From the NCBI GenBank assembly GCA_023213395.1, contig CM041465.1, positions 92,077,741-92,141,740 of the forward strand: a stretch of 64,000 nt of DNA. The letters run 5' to 3'. Both the position numbers and the translations under genes were made by a program. Below are positions 49,041 through 62,000 of the stretch, one piece after another (within the stretch, counting starts at the first letter, position 1; the number at the start of each line of letters is the position of its first letter). A model generated the notes under the pieces. The model ran no database searches. It saw nothing but the letters and a program-made list of their open reading frames with translations, and was not told the DNA's origin. This DNA comes from Cycas panzhihuaensis. Lineage: Eukaryota; Cycadophyta.

Positions 49041-50939
49041 CCCCTTGATTGAACTTTGTCTTATTAAAAGAATCATCTACATATTTATAGAATACCCCAT
49101 CCTATATAGAGATCCCTCTAGGTTGACTTTTGTACGATATCATAATTCTCAAGTGGCATACATGTTAAGGTGACTAAAATATAAAATTCATTAAATAATA
49201 CGATAGTATAAAATGGGTTAGGGATAATAATAAATATAATTAGATATTACTATCCAACATTCTACCTCCATAATATATAAGTATACAATCATAAATATCA
49301 TATTAGATACAAATTAGTATTCAAATTTTTATTACGTTATAACCTGTTTGAATATCATCAAATACTGTTGACATCCATATGAAGAATGCTCTATCTACTA
49401 AACCACATATGTAACTAGCCACTGTGATTATAAGATTACCAAGTAACTCCTTTAAGTATGTGGTTTTTTCAATGCCATATTAGTATCACTCTAGGAATAT
49501 ATCATCCTATGAGGCCAAAGAAGTGTGCTAAAAGTAATTGTAAAAAAGTGTCCTATCTCTTGCCAAATGAAACCATGAGTAGCTTCTTCAATAGTTATTG
49601 GTTAAAAGTATAATATCATTAATAACTATGGTAAAACATCTCAAGTCATTGGCATCTATAACTAGAATTATAATGAAAAATGTCTTCTTGGTCTTACAAA
49701 TGGGCTTTATGGCCTCACAAATTTACCTCACTATATATACATAGTTCAACAATACATATGTCATTAACCTAAATATGATTATGAAAGGATATGACTCAAT
49801 ACATTAATAAATTACTCTATCTTAATAATAATTTTAACAAATTTTTAATATGAAATGGATTCCTCTAGAGCCTATTAGATAAATTTGTATATTTTTCTCC
49901 CTTTTAGGTTTACATTATATCAAATAAATAGTCATCAAATGATTTTGGAACATTTAAGAAAATATAAATATGCTTAGAAATAAAGAGAAACTTATAAAAT
50001 GATAACTTTTAAAAAATAAATTTCACTTTGAACTAAATTTTCTATAGCAAATTAGCTCTAAGAGACTTCATATAACCTATCATTTTAAAGGGAGGTGAAT
50101 CAACTTCCTAATACAACTTTCAGATCTAAAATTAGACTCCATGTACTCAAGATATTGAGGAAAATATGTAGCTAAGTACTTACAGAAATAAAGAGTATTA
50201 AAAAATAGAGTTAAGCCCCTTTACATACTAGGCTATTAGTCATATGAGTCTTCCATGTAATAAAGGGGTTATCTATGAGGGGCCTAGCAGACTTTAAATG
50301 AATATTCAATATGGCTAAGTGTATTTTTAACTTTAGAAAAAAAATCTTTACCTATCAAAAATTAATATCATACTGCATCTACTAAAATATCATATATGCC
50401 AAAAAAAAAAGTTTTATGCTATTTTCTTTGTTGGGTGTAACAGGTCAATGATTTTGCCATTGTAAAACGATTTATAATCCCTAGATTATGACATTTCCAT
50501 CATGTTCTTAAGCTATCCACTTCCTCTACAAAGCAATCTCTTCGCATGCTTACCCTATCCTATGCGATGGTTTCAAAAGGTAAATATAGGTTACTCTCTA
50601 CTACAAGTCCTAAATAATCTTCAACTTTGTCTATAGTATGTGTTTCTATTACTGCCAGTGGTCCACAATATCTATGACTATGTCATGTTCTCTTTATGAT
50701 ATTATAGATCTGCTATGTCTGGTGCAGTCGATCTATAAAGTATGTGTGATGCCTTACCATATTTCTCTATGTTTGTTTTATAAAACTTACTAAGACATTT
50801 TCCTTCTATCTCTATGTTAGGTCCTCCTTCTCCTCTATATGTTCTCTTACCCTGAATGGAGGGTGATTTATCTCCTATAACTATAATTCAATAATACCTT
50901 TGATAAATGCTACCTTCTCTTATGTTTCTTCCTTATTTT
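49041..50939. other. Unassigned AT-rich DNA between the LINE and element C
   Basis: Minus-strand frames give some coding-like text (AFFIWMSTVFDDIQ near 49400; VEDYLGLVVESNLYLPFE near 50600), but I recognise no family. It is the flank into which element C inserted. Confidence 0.45.
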
Positions 50940-50944
50940 GTATG
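50940..50944 (+). repeat. Target-site duplication of element C, left copy (GTATG)
   Basis: GTATG immediately before the TG of the 5' LTR. The same five bases follow the 3' LTR at 63959-63963. Confidence 0.9.
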
Positions 50945-51151
50945 TGTTGGAATGCAATGTCTTATCTAGGATCTTAGATAAAGATCTATATATGTATCTT
51001 TATATAACCAAAGGACATGTGTCAATTTGTCATGTTTCAGTTACAAGTTAGTTCAAGGGGAGTTATAAACCCTAAATGTATTTAATCACTAGTACTCTTA
51101 ATAATATTCATCTAAGCATTATTCATCTACCATTCTAGTGTCAATCTAACA
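50945..51151 (+). repeat. 5' LTR of element C (207 bp)
   Basis: TGTTGGAATGCAATG to GTCAATCTAACA. It matches the 3' LTR except for base changes and a 41-bp segment (about 51075-51115) missing from the 3' copy. Confidence 0.92.
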
Positions 51152-51163
51152 TGGTATTAGATA
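51152..51163 (+). promoter_or_regulatory. Primer-binding site of element C
   Basis: TGGTATTAGATA directly after the LTR; the first nine bases match the initiator tRNA-Met complement apart from a C-to-T change. Confidence 0.75.
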
Positions 51164-51930
51164 AGGTTCTCATGTCCTACTGATTGAAGGTTTTTTTTCA
51201 TCTTTAAGAGGAAGTAGCTAGTCACAGACAAGGAAGTTTGAAGAAGAGAAGAAGATCGAGGAAAGTGATTTGAAGACAAAGAAACAAGTTGAAGAACTAA
51301 AGGACTGAGGAAGACTAAGGAAAGCGACTTAAAGTCGAAGAAACAAGTTTAAAGGATTGAGAAGAACCAGAGCTAGCCTCTGTAGAAGTCATATGAGTGG
51401 GTGTATGGTACCATGCAGTTGTACAAAGTGATGTTTTTCAAGTTCTCAAAACAAAATAAAACTTAACTAGAATATAGATCTCAACATTCTCTATATATTT
51501 CTCTTCTGTATTAAAGTCATCTAAAGTAGTTTCAGGGCAGTTTTTCTAGATTTTAATAGTGTATGGGTTTAAGAAGAAGTCACTCAAATTTTCTTAAAAT
51601 CTTTGGTTCCTTCACTTGAAATCTATCTTAAATCCTTTATAGAGCATAATTGATCAATTTAGACTAGATTTTAAAGAATTTTTGTGGAGATTTTCTCTAT
51701 TTAGAGTGATTTTATATAAAAACCTAGTCACTGTCCTCCTTTTTGGGCATGTTTTCTCTCAAATAAAGACTTGTTTTAGGAAAATAATTATAGATCTGAG
51801 TTTGCCTCATTAAGACCTTTTATTTAAGGTATGCTTTATTTCCATCTATATAAGTTGAGTGCCATATAGAATTCTATACAATTATATGGCCTAGGATCTA
51901 TCAAGACAATCTTCTATTTTTAGAATGGCC
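51164..51930 (+). other. Leader of element C
   Basis: Purine-rich, GAAGA-repeating text (about 51220-51370), then T-rich DNA to the gag start. No ORF recognised. Confidence 0.5.
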
Positions 51931-53100
51931 TCTTCCATCTTAGCTCTTTGACACAGATAAACTCATAGATGATAATAATCATGTATGGAAGATTAAGATA
52001 GAGATACTATTAAGAGCTAAGAATGGTTGGAGAATTACAACATGAGCTGGAGTAAAACCCAAGACTATTGGAACTAATTTAACTAGTTGGGAAGAATGGG
52101 ATAGTGCAAGGGTTATAGTATTGAAACTTTCAATATCAGATTCCCTTCTCATATATGTTAAGAATCTATATAAGCATTTGGAAATGTCTTGAGAACTTAT
52201 ATGGGTAGAAAAATAAGGCCAAAATAGTAGCCTTAAAAGAAGAATTATTTAAACTCCACATGAAGGAGTTTGAAATTATTGTTGAATTTATGCATAAAGT
52301 CATTTCCTTATGAAATGCTCTCTCTAGTATTGGTGTTGCAATTACAGATCAAGAGTTAATAGAAATAGTGGCTAATAAATTACCCAAATAATTTGATATG
52401 ATAATAAACACCATCACTAACACTGATTAGATAGTGACAATGATATTAGATGCATTGACAAGATTACTGTTAAGAAAGGAGCAAAGGAATAAATGATATG
52501 AAGATGCAAGAGAACTTAAGGATGTATTTGCCTCTAGACTAAACTTGGGATCTAGAGCATGAAGCAAAGGAAGAGAGAGAACTCTAGAAGTTTACACTCC
52601 ATCACAAGACCCATGGTAAGATGCAAAGGGATGAGGATGTAATACAACCTCAAGAATCTTTTATAATTGTGGTAAGATTGGTCATTTTGCAAGTTCATGT
52701 AGGGCTTTTGACTTGTGTTATCATTATGGTCAACCGTGATATTTCCCTTACCAATAAATCTAGAGAGGGAAGTACCCAATGGGCTGTTATAGCAAAGAAC
52801 AAGCTAATGAAGAGGATGAAGAAGAAACTACCTTTATCATCACACTTGCAGTAAGCCTTCTGGATAAAGACATGTGGTACATTAACTAAGAGTGTCACAC
52901 CACATGACTAGCTGAGAAGAATGGTTTGAAACCTTATAGCCATACTCTTCATACAGATCAGTGGAATTAGAGCATAAATACCCCCTTGAAATAAAAGGAG
53001 TTAGAACCATAGCTGTTAAAATACAGGACAATGTTTAAAAAATTAGAAATATACTCTTAGTTCCATGTCTAAAAATAAACCTATTATCTGTCTCTCAACT
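51931..53100 (+). pseudogene. copia gag and protease of element C
   Basis: Gag begins near LFDTDKLIDDNNHVWKIKIE (about 51945-52000), the NYxxWKxxM-type gag motif, then WEEWDSARVIVLKLSIS. The zinc knuckle near 52660-52700 reads FYNCGKIGHFASSC: the first Cys is Phe, the rest is intact. The protease region near 52865 has WYIN-ECHTT, where the family has WYxDSGCSxH, so the catalytic Asp is Asn and the Ser a stop. It continues to VPCLKINLLSVSQLGK near 53070-53105, the usual end of a copia protease. Many stops are present. Confidence 0.78.
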
Positions 53101-53687
53101 TGGGAAAAAAATGTTACGTACTTTTTTTTATGAAAAAGGATTTTGTTATATCCTTAATATGAATAATAATGTATATGTAATTATAAAAGGAACTAAAAGT
53201 AATGACCTATATAGGCTACTTTTACATCTTGTTTTTCCTTATGTAAAAGCATATACTGCAGTGAGTCATAATGATAAAATATGGCATTTGAAATATGGTC
53301 ATCTTCCTATGGATAAATTAAAAAAATATGGAAAAGGAAGGACTAACCAGTGATCTACCCTAAATCACATTTAATAATTTTATATGTAAAAGCTATCAAT
53401 CAAGAAAACAACACAGGTTGCCTTCTAAGAAAATAAGTGATAAGCCCAGAAAAAATTAGAATTAATTCACACTGATTTATATGGACCATTCACTCCACAT
53501 TCTATTAATAGATGTAGATACTTCATTACTTTCATAGATGATTTGACTAGGAAAATCTGGGTCTACTTCTTACATAACAAATTAGAAGTCTATGATGTAT
53601 TTAAAGAATTCAAAGCTAAAGCAGAACTAAAGGATGAGAAAAAAATCAAGTGCATAAGATCTAATGGCAGAGGTAAGTACATCTCCA
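53101..53687 (+). pseudogene. GAG-pre-integrase and N-terminal integrase of element C
   Basis: An open stretch (53111-53353) contains IWHLKYGHLPMDKLKKYGK, the HxxxH part of the integrase zinc region. After it come ICKSYQ-R-Q text, HTDLYGPF (first catalytic Asp) and YFITFIDDLTRKIWVYFL near 53520-53575. The second Asp block reads RSNGRGKY (usual RSDNGG), so Asp is Asn. The frame is cut at 53687 by element B and resumes at 61290 with FLEYCKSNGIQRQF. Confidence 0.85.
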
Positions 53688-53999
53688 TGAAAGAGGTTAA
53701 TGTATCAAGGTCATTTGTGTAGATTAATTATGTGACCTTGGGATATATTATTAGCATTAGTCTCTTAATGAAATGTAATTTATGTACATTTAGATGTAAT
53801 TTCAGGTTTATGTTATTAAGCAAGAAAATCCTAACCGTGATGCTCACCCTCAATAATAAAAGGCGAAATCTCAAGGAGGGAGTCATTATTTATTCTCACC
53901 TCTAAGTTTGCTCTTATATCTTGTTTCATCTTCTTTTTCATTCTCCATTACCATTGTGTGCATGTGAGTGATTTATCTCCTAGATTTATCCTTCCTTTA
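53688..53999 (+). repeat. 5' LTR of element B (312 bp)
   Basis: TGAAAGAGGTTAATGTATC to TTATCCTTCCTTTA (ends TA, from CA by one change). By eye it differs from the 3' LTR at roughly 28 positions with no gaps. Confidence 0.93.
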
Positions 54000-54001
54000 T
54001 G

Positions 54002-54014
54002 TGGTATTAGAGTT
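54002..54014 (+). promoter_or_regulatory. Primer-binding site of element B
   Basis: TGGTATTAGAGTT, two nucleotides inside the LTR. Initiator tRNA-Met type with C-to-T changes. Confidence 0.85.
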
Positions 54015-55949
54015 AGAAGGAGATCTAGTCACTCCATTCCAGTTGCATGAAGTCATTTTGCCTCTCCTTCACCTTCAATGTGAAGTATTGAGAGTGCATT
54101 CATTATTTTTTAACATTTTGAGAGCTTAAAATTATAGTATTTTGCATGTTGCTACTTTGTCCATGTGTGAAAAAATTTAGAGGTGAAGAATATATGTTTT
54201 TGAAGCCGTTCAGTTGCCAGAACAGTACCAGAAGCATTAAAGGCCTAAAATTTCATAAAACTTTGACTATCTTAGAATTTGATGAAATTTAGCATGCAAG
54301 GTCTCCCTGAGTAGAAGATCTTTTTTTCTTATTGAGAAACTTTAGATTCAGCCTAAAATTACTAGTTTTGTCTGTGATAAAAGGGTAAATTTTGTGGATA
54401 AGTGATTTAAAGCACTTTTCCTAAAGAAATCCTTTAATTATAAGCTAAATATCTGAAAGTTTTATTAAGGGATCTAGTAGATTTATGTATTAAGATACGT
54501 TTAAGATAAATCTCATCAAATTTCATCCATTGGTTAGTGAGATCTATCCAGTTTTCTCACGGTTACTGATTTTGCCTACTCAACCCCACAAAGGACCTTG
54601 TAAGGGCATTTCGGGCAATCTTTTGGTAGATTTTGTAGATGGTACAAAATAGAAAGTTAATATACATGTTAAAACATAACTTTTTACATATTGAAGTTCA
54701 GATTTTGAGATAGTTGATCTGGCATGATTTTACTTTGGTGCTTTTTTGGGTAGAAAATTTTTTATGCCTTTTCTAAAATCTGACTTCACAACTTTATCAG
54801 AAATGATATTCTGAACACTTTTTCCTTTTATTATAAATTTAGATTTTATCATTTAGGCCTTCATATTTGTAATTTTTTAAAAATTTATCCATTTATCATT
54901 ATTTGTAAATTTTGTGAAAAAATCATAAAATAGATAAAAATAACATGCATATAGATTTAGAAAAATCATCATTTTAGCGGTAAGATGATTCACTTTTTAG
55001 CCCATTATGGCTTTTGTATCAAAACATTCAAAATCATATTTGGAAACATTATACTAAAGCAAAGGAAACCTTGGATTGGAAGCAACATCTGGTTCCCCTG
55101 CTAAATCTAGCATGCTTTTCTATTTGCACATAAAGCATGAAGCATCATAAAATTAGTAACAATAATAAAGCAAGTATGAAAAGAAAGCAAGTACATTTGG
55201 CAAGTTTCTATTTCAGTTTTTAGTTATACAAAAATATCTCACACTGTTCCTAAAAGGAATATCATCTGTATGATCTATATCATCAATTCTTGACTTATGC
55301 GCACACTCACCTTAGTTGAAATAGACCAAGGTTGGCCAAAGTCTAGGCCTTAAGGGAGGTGTGAGTTTCATACTATGTCTAGTCTTAACAAGAATAGTGG
55401 TATAGGGACAAGTTAGCCATACCTACGGCCTCCAATTAGGGATAATCCTGATAACCACCTGGGAAAACTGAAAACCTTAATGCAAGATTAAAATTAACTT
55501 GGTCTAATATCTATCATAGTCGTGGGATACATAGTACCATTTGACTCTTTAAAGGAGGTATATAACTGCTCATTGGTGAACTAGGTGAAGACTGGGAGTA
55601 CGTGGGCTCCATTGTGACTTGAATTCCATCACCAAGCGTAGGTGCAGGTATTGCAGGTGAAGGCCCTAATCATATACTAAAAGCCTTAGACTTTGAAACC
55701 TCGCCTATATTTGGACATAAGTGAGAGGTTAGTAGCATGACACATCACTACTCTTTGCCAACTCTACATTGGGCCTCATTCTTACATCATTACTTATATT
55801 CTTTTTTTATATAATTATTGAAAAATAGTTAATCATTGCTTGCTTCTCATTATAATAATCATTTCTACATCCCTATTGCACTAGGTGTACTAGCCACACA
55901 TGTCAGTAGCATATACTTCTATCATCTCTTCTACTTCTTTATCATTACC
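54015..55949 (+). other. Long leader of element B (1.9 kb)
   Basis: Collinear with the leader of element A (43663-45634, inverted). No ORF with a recognisable domain. The gag-proximal 700 bp are the better conserved part between the two copies. Confidence 0.75.
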
Positions 55950-56890
55950 ATGTCATCTCAATTTAAGCAAAATGTTAACTGCATATTGAAAGGCAAAGAA
56001 AATTGGGATATATGGGACACTGGAATTAAAAATGTTACAAAGCATGAAGGCCTTTGGAGAGCCCACTTACAACCCACACCCAGCATACCAGCAACAGCTA
56101 CAATAGCTACTTCTAGTGGATCCACCCTAATAGCTCCTATAGATGTAGCTAAACTATAATGGGAGATAGATGATGAAAAGATTCGTGTAGGAATTTTATT
56201 GGTCATTGATCACTCCTTATACAACTTGATAAACGAAGAGAAATACGATACAGCCTCGAAGGTCCTAGAAGTTCTTAGAAAGAACTTTGATACAAAGTCA
56301 GATTTAGAATTTGTTCATCTTGTTTTAAAAATAAACAAATTAAAAATGCAAAAGGGACGAGCTCATGAGACAATAAATCTCCTTCGACCAATCAAACAGG
56401 CAATTGACAAAGACTTTAAGACCCAATGCATCACTTGGGTATTTTGAATCTAGTTATATTTATATGTCTCTGATTATAAAAACTTGCTTCGAAGTCTTCA
56501 ATCTAGTGGAACATTGAAAATACTTAGCTTTGAAGCACTTGCTGAGAAGTTTATAGAATTTGACAAGACCTTTGATACAAACTTTGTAGCCTCTGACTCT
56601 CTTCCAGATGTAGCCTTTGAGGTATAAGAAGAAGTTTGCTACACAAAAAATTAAGGTCCCTCTCATGGCAGAGGAAATAATTGAACAAAAGGAAGAGGAA
56701 AAAATATAGGAAATCATCCACAAGGTCAATCAAACCCTCAATCATAACCTTAATAGTTTCAAGGCCAAGGGCTACCTCAATAGAAAGCAAGATAATCAGG
56801 CCAAACCAGTACTTCTTCAGGGACTAGTAATCAAACTATTATGTGTGATCAGTATAACTGTAAAGGACACTTAGCAAAAGATTGCGGAAC
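55950..56890 (+). pseudogene. copia gag of element B
   Basis: The start is the ATG at 55950, giving MSSQFKQNVNCILKGKENW, identical in position to element A. Then LLVIDHSLYNLINEEKYDTA and VLEVLRKNFDTKSD, open to 56447 with one stop. A frame change follows, then SLQSSGTLKILSFEALAEKFI. The zinc knuckle at 56841-56882 reads CDQYNCKGHLAKDC: the second Cys is Tyr (TGT to TAT). The product would form the particle shell. Confidence 0.83.
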
Positions 56891-58780
56891 TGCAACTTAT
56901 AAGTTGGCTAAGTTCCAACCAAAACATAGAGCTCACAATGTTGAAGAAATTTGTGAAGAATCCTTTAGTGGTGTAGGTTTTGTACAAGCACACATTCAAA
57001 CAATTGAGGGATATTTAGCATCAAATGTTATTAACCAACCAAAGAGATTCTTTGAAGCTTGGTGTGGATATATCACTTATGAATTCCCTTCACCAATGCC
57101 AAGCCATATTGGAATTGACAATAGTGTGGCTTTAATCGATGGATAGTGGATCATGGATATAGGAGCAACTCAACATATGACATGCAATCACAGTGTATAT
57201 CAAACATTTGACTCAAATGTTCATGGAGTTGTTCACATAGCTGATAAATCACAACAACCTATTGAAGGAATTGATAACATTCGACTGAAACTCCCAAGCT
57301 TAGAAGATTTTACATTGCTTGATGTCTTATACATACCCAATCTCAAACAAAACCTACTCTCTTTATCCACACTTATTTCTCATGGATTTGATCTGAGTGT
57401 AACTACAAATGACTAGACTCTTAAGGTCATTTACCCTCCAACTAATTAGGTGGTTTTAAATGGACATCTCTCTATCAAACTCTTTCGATTGGATGGCTCT
57501 CTATCTTCTGAAGCCCTTTGTGCCTAAAGCCCTTGTGCCGATGAAGAATTTACATTTAATTCCATCTTGACCCATCTAACGTTGTCACCAAAAGCTCTTT
57601 GGCATGCTTGTATAGGTCATGTTCATATTGATAAACTTAGAGATCTTTCTAACACTCTTCCAAGCCTTTCAAAGTTTTCCTCTAAGCCCTTTAAATGTGA
57701 AGCTTGTATCAATGCCAAATCTCATCGACAACCCTTTCCCAAAAGTCAGTGGAAATTGAGCCATCTATTAAAATTGGTACACTCTGATTTATGTGGGCCA
57801 ATGCCTATTCCTTCATTGAAGGGCAAGCTATATTATATTTCTTTCATTGATGATTTTACTAGAAAAGTATGGGTAGCTTTTCTACACAAAAAAGATAAAA
57901 CATTCTGTTTATTCAAGGAATTCAAAGCCCTCACTGAAAAAGAGTTAGGTTATCAACTCGAATGTCTTCGAACTGATAATTATGGCGAATATACCTCACA
58001 TGAGTTTGAAAGCTACTTTCGAGATAATGGCATCAAGCATCAAACAATAGTAGCAAGTACCCCACAGTAAAATAGAGTTGCCAAACGCATGAACAAGACA
58101 ATCATGAACATGGCTCGTGCTATGTTAATATATAAAAATATACCTGCCTATTTATGGGCTAAAGTAATCTAGACATTTGTTTATTGTATCAATGCTATTA
58201 ACCCATCAAAAGAAGCATAATCACCTAACGAAAAATAGTCAAAACAAGCCCCCATTGTTCACTACTTTAAAATTTTTGGCTCTACATGCTATGCCTATAT
58301 TTTGGATGCAGATCGAAATAAACTCTAGATAAGGGCACTTAAAGGCATCTTTGTTGGATACCTTATGGATAAGAAATGGTATAAGGTCTTCATACCTTCA
58401 CAATGAAAAATCATCATTACCAGAGATGTCATTTTTGTAGAGATAGAGGATCGATTTAAATTAGACTCCATAGTACCCTCACACCGCTACAATAATGTTA
58501 TCAAGTATGATGTTCAGATTCCAAATTTTGGGAGGGGAGATAGACATAAATTACTCTAAATATTGGAAGCTAACAATAGAGCCTTAGAGGATACAAGTTG
58601 TGACTCTGAACCAATGAGTGCACATCCAACACCATCTTTTGAAGATAACAAAGTTGACAAATACAAAGCTATTATAGAAGAACCATTCTCTCCACCTTCA
58701 GTTAACAAAGATAAAACAGTGGTAGAAGGACCTTCTTCCTCAAGCACATCAACATCCTCCTCATAAAATAATCATTTAAC
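56891..58780 (+). pseudogene. Protease and integrase of element B
   Basis: One frame from 56841 to about 58780, broken only by stops. The protease motif is IMDIGATQHMT at 57153 (usual DTG; Thr is Ile). Pre-integrase reads LWHACIGHVHIDKL (57598), with CEACINAKSH (57705). The integrase has LVHSDLCGPMP (first Asp), SFIDDFTRKVWVAF, LRTDNYGEYTSHEF (second Asp), STPQ*NRVAKR and GIFVGYLMDKK. The Ser/Thr-rich spacer to RT ends near 58765. A 1-nt loss near 58780 then shifts the frame compared with element A. Confidence 0.88.
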
Positions 58781-58859
58781 GAACATGATGAGAACTAAGA
58801 AGTTGGGGAAATAAGGACATCATTCCCAACTCGAGGATCTTGAGAAGCCCGCCAGCTCA

Positions 58860-60490
58860 ATAAGGACATATGACCAGATGAGGTGGGAAAACTGGTACTC
58901 GAAGTGCTCACAGAGCAAGGATGCAGGAATCATTATATACTAAGATTAAACCAGCAGAATTGCACCTTGCTTTTAATGAAGATCCCTTAATATACCAAGA
59001 AGTTGTAAAGCATACAGCTTGAAGAAATGCCATAAATGAAGAATATCAATCTCTCATCAAGAACAGTACATGAAAGCTCGTTGATCTACCACTTGGAAGA
59101 AAGGTAGTTCAAAATAAGTGGGTATTCAAAAATAAATATAGATCAAACGACACCCTTGAAAAACATAAGGCAAGGATCATAGCTAAAGGATTTACACAAA
59201 GGGAAGGCATTGACTACAATGAAGTCTTTACACCTATAACCAAGTGGCCTACAATTAGAACTCTTGTGGCCTTGGCTGCTCAACAGGGTTGGAAAATCCA
59301 CCAACTCAATATTAAGACAGTGTTTCTCATTAGAGATCTTGAAGAAGAAATTTACGTGGATCAGCCATAAGGATATAGGATCGAAGATTAAGAGCATAAG
59401 GTTTGCAGGCCCAGAAAGTCCTTGTATGGCCTTAAACAAGCCCCTCGCGCTTGGTTTACCAAGTTGTCTGAAAGTATGAAGCAACTTGGATATGAGGTTT
59501 GTGACTATTAAGATATTGATGCAATGTTATTCATCAAGCACCATAAGGATAAAGTCACTTATCTCATAATCTTTGTAGATGACATGCTAGTAATGGCCAA
59601 TAGTGAACAGGCAATAAGTCAGTTGAAAAAGGACCTTGGCAAAACATTGGAACTGTCTGACCTTGGTTTGATGAAATATTACTTGGGAATTGCAGTAACA
59701 TAAAAGAATGGAAAATTTTTCCTCTCCTAAGAAAAATACATCAACGATCTTCTAACCAAGTTTCAGTTAGAATATGCTTGACCAATGATGTTACCTATGG
59801 ATCCTAACACCAAACTCTTAGTTGAAGGTGATACTAGGGAGGTAAACACAACACTCTACAGGAAATTTGTAGGTAGTCTCATCTACACTACCAATACAAG
59901 GCCAGATATTATACACTCTATCAGTATTCTTGCTCGTTATATGATAAATCCTAAGTAGAATCATTGGCAGGTAGTAGTGCGAGTGTTGAGATACCTTAAA
60001 ACAACCAGCAAATATGGCATGTTGTATGAACCTAATTCAGACTTCAAGCTTTCTGCATACACAGACTCAGACTTTATAGGAGATAAAGATACAAGAAGAT
60101 CTACTTTTGGGTATGTAACATTTCTTGGAACAGCACCAATATCATGGAGATCCAAACAGCAGAAGATAGTTACAGATTCAACCATTGAAGATGAATACAT
60201 TGCTGCTTCTAAGACTAGTAAAGAGGTCATATGGCTGAGAAAATTATTGGAAACATTGAATATCACCCAAACAAGTCCTACGAGTCTTCATGTAGATAAT
60301 CAATCAGCAATCTGCATGACAGAAAATCCTATATTTCATGATTGTATCAAACATATAAGTACGAAAGTCCACAAGATTAGGGAACTTGTTTATGACAGGA
60401 TAATTTAATTAGATTACTATCCCACAGCAGATCAAGTGGCTGATATCTTCACCAAACTAATGCAAAGGGTGAAGTTTGAATAGTTCCAAA
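58860..60490 (+). pseudogene. Reverse transcriptase and RNase H of element B
   Basis: One frame with stops: [74 protein letters not shown] near 59570 (YxDD pair intact), then FLS*EKYIND and the connection region. RNase H (59977-60408 open) has YTDSDFIGDKDTRRSTFGY, VDNQSAICMTEN and CIKHISTKVHKIREL. The TAA in FLS*EKY is shared with element A but not with the left-edge copy. Confidence 0.9.
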
Positions 60491-60972
60491 GGCAGCTTAG
60501 CCTTAGGGCCTCCATCTTCGATTAATCAAAGAAGATGGCATTAGGATCATCATACTTTATTCTCTTCATGAAAACCCCTTGTGGACATGAAAGAATAAGA
60601 GTAAGTCTCTGCTCTATCCTCTTTGTGAAAACCCTATGTGGGCATGAAAGGATAAGGGTTCTACTTGTTTTGGAAAATTAGAACCTATAAAAACCCAAAA
60701 GGGCATAGGGGATGACCAAACAGTATATGGAGACTTAGCAGATTAAGCTACACATTTAAGCTACTTGGCTATCAGGCTACATCAAATAGCCACCTTAGCC
60801 ATTTTGATTTATAAAAGGGGTTATAGATCTTAGAAAGTCCATGGGTTTTTATTCCCCATGAGGGTTTTCCCACAAAAGTGTCATTTAAAATTTTAATATA
60901 ATAATGAGGCTTAAATGAAGATCTCATAGAATAGATTTTCTGAAAATGACCTTCCACCATTAAGGGGGGGAT
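60491..60972 (+). other. 3' tail and polypurine tract of element B
   Basis: It contains two related copies of a TATTCTCTTCATGAAAACCCC/ATCCTCTTTGTGAAAACCC unit (about 60560 and 60617), a repeat private to the family. It ends with TTAAGGGGGGG and ATT before the LTR. Confidence 0.75.
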
Positions 60973-61284
60973 TGAAAGAGGTTAATGTATTAAGGTCATT
61001 TGTGTAGATTAATTATGTGACCTTAGGATATATTATTAGCATTAGTCTCTTAATGAAATGTAGTTTATGTACATTTAGATGTAATTTCAGGTGTATGTCA
61101 TTAGGCGAGAAAATCCTAACCCTAATGCTCACCCTCAATAATAAAATATAAAATCTCAATGAGAGATTCATTATTCATTCTCACCTCCAAGCTTTCTCTT
61201 ATATCTTATTTCATCTTCTTTTTCATTCTCCATTGCCATTGTATGCATGTGAGTGATTTATCTCCTAGATCCATCATTTCTTCA
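60973..61284 (+). repeat. 3' LTR of element B (312 bp)
   Basis: TGAAAGAGGTTAATGTATTAAGG to CCATCATTTCTTCA, followed by the CTCTA duplication at 61285-61289. Confidence 0.93.
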
Positions 61285-61289
61285 CTCTA

Positions 61290-62000
61290 AAATTTTTTTG
61301 GAATATTGTAAGTCCAATGGGATACAAAGGCAATTTGTAACACCCTACACACCCCAATCAAATGGGGTCGCTGAAAGAAAAAATAGAGTTATTATGGAAA
61401 TGGCTCATAGTATGATGCATAAGAAAAATGTTCCAAAAGCATATTAGACTAAAAAAGTTAGCACAACCTATTATTTATTGAATAGAAGTCCAACCAAGGC
61501 AGTAGATCTTGTCACTCCAAAAGAAGCATGGATATGAAGAAAGCCAGATGTGAGTCATCTAAAAGTGTTTGGTTGTCAAGCATTTGTTTATATACTAGAA
61601 AGAAAAAGGATAAAGCTCGACTTAAAAAACTTGGAATGCATTATGGTTACTTATAGTAAAAATTCCAAACCCTACAAATGCATAGATCTTAAGACAAATA
61701 AGATATATGTAAGTCAAGATGTCATCTTCAATGAAGAATATAAAGATGAAGACACAAATCAAATCCAAGTAATAGAGAAAACACCTCAAGTAGCTTCTCT
61801 TGACACTACTATAAAAGAAGAATTGGGTATAGCTTTAGAAGATATTTTAGACGAATCTATCTTGCCCCAAGCCTCTCATAGAGATCCCACTCCAAAAGAT
61901 GATGAATCCTTTCCTAAAGAGTTAGGAATTGATGAAGGTAAAGGGGAAAAAAAGGTTCCCAAGTGGTAACTCAAAATAATTAAGGAAGGGAAAGGGGAAA
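61290..62000 (+). pseudogene. C-terminal integrase of element C
   Basis: It resumes in frame with the segment before 53687: FLEYCKSNGIQRQF, TPYTPQSNGVAERKNR (the Glu of the catalytic triad lies in the AERKN segment, present), VIMEMAHSMMHKKNVPKAY; then HLKVFGCQAFVYI, LDLKNLECIMV and an acidic spacer to about 61969. Two long stop-free blocks are 61253-61447 and 61550-61969. The terminal codons KKVPKW lead to the RT. Confidence 0.87.

Larger units (their letters stand above)
53688..61284 (+). mobile_element. Ty1/copia element B (B-family), nested in element C
   Basis: A 7.6-kb element with two 312-bp LTRs, primer site, leader, gag, protease, integrase, RT, RNase H and polypurine tract. It is flanked by CTCCA (53683-53687) and CTCTA (61285-61289), a 5-bp target duplication with one transition. 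The integrase frame of element C stops and resumes exactly at these points. It is collinear with element A and the left-edge copy. Confidence 0.95.

Noticed and set aside
49260-49760. Minus-strand text considered as a MULE-type transposase
   Set aside because: Only vague similarity of a few residues and no catalytic motif visible; left unassigned.
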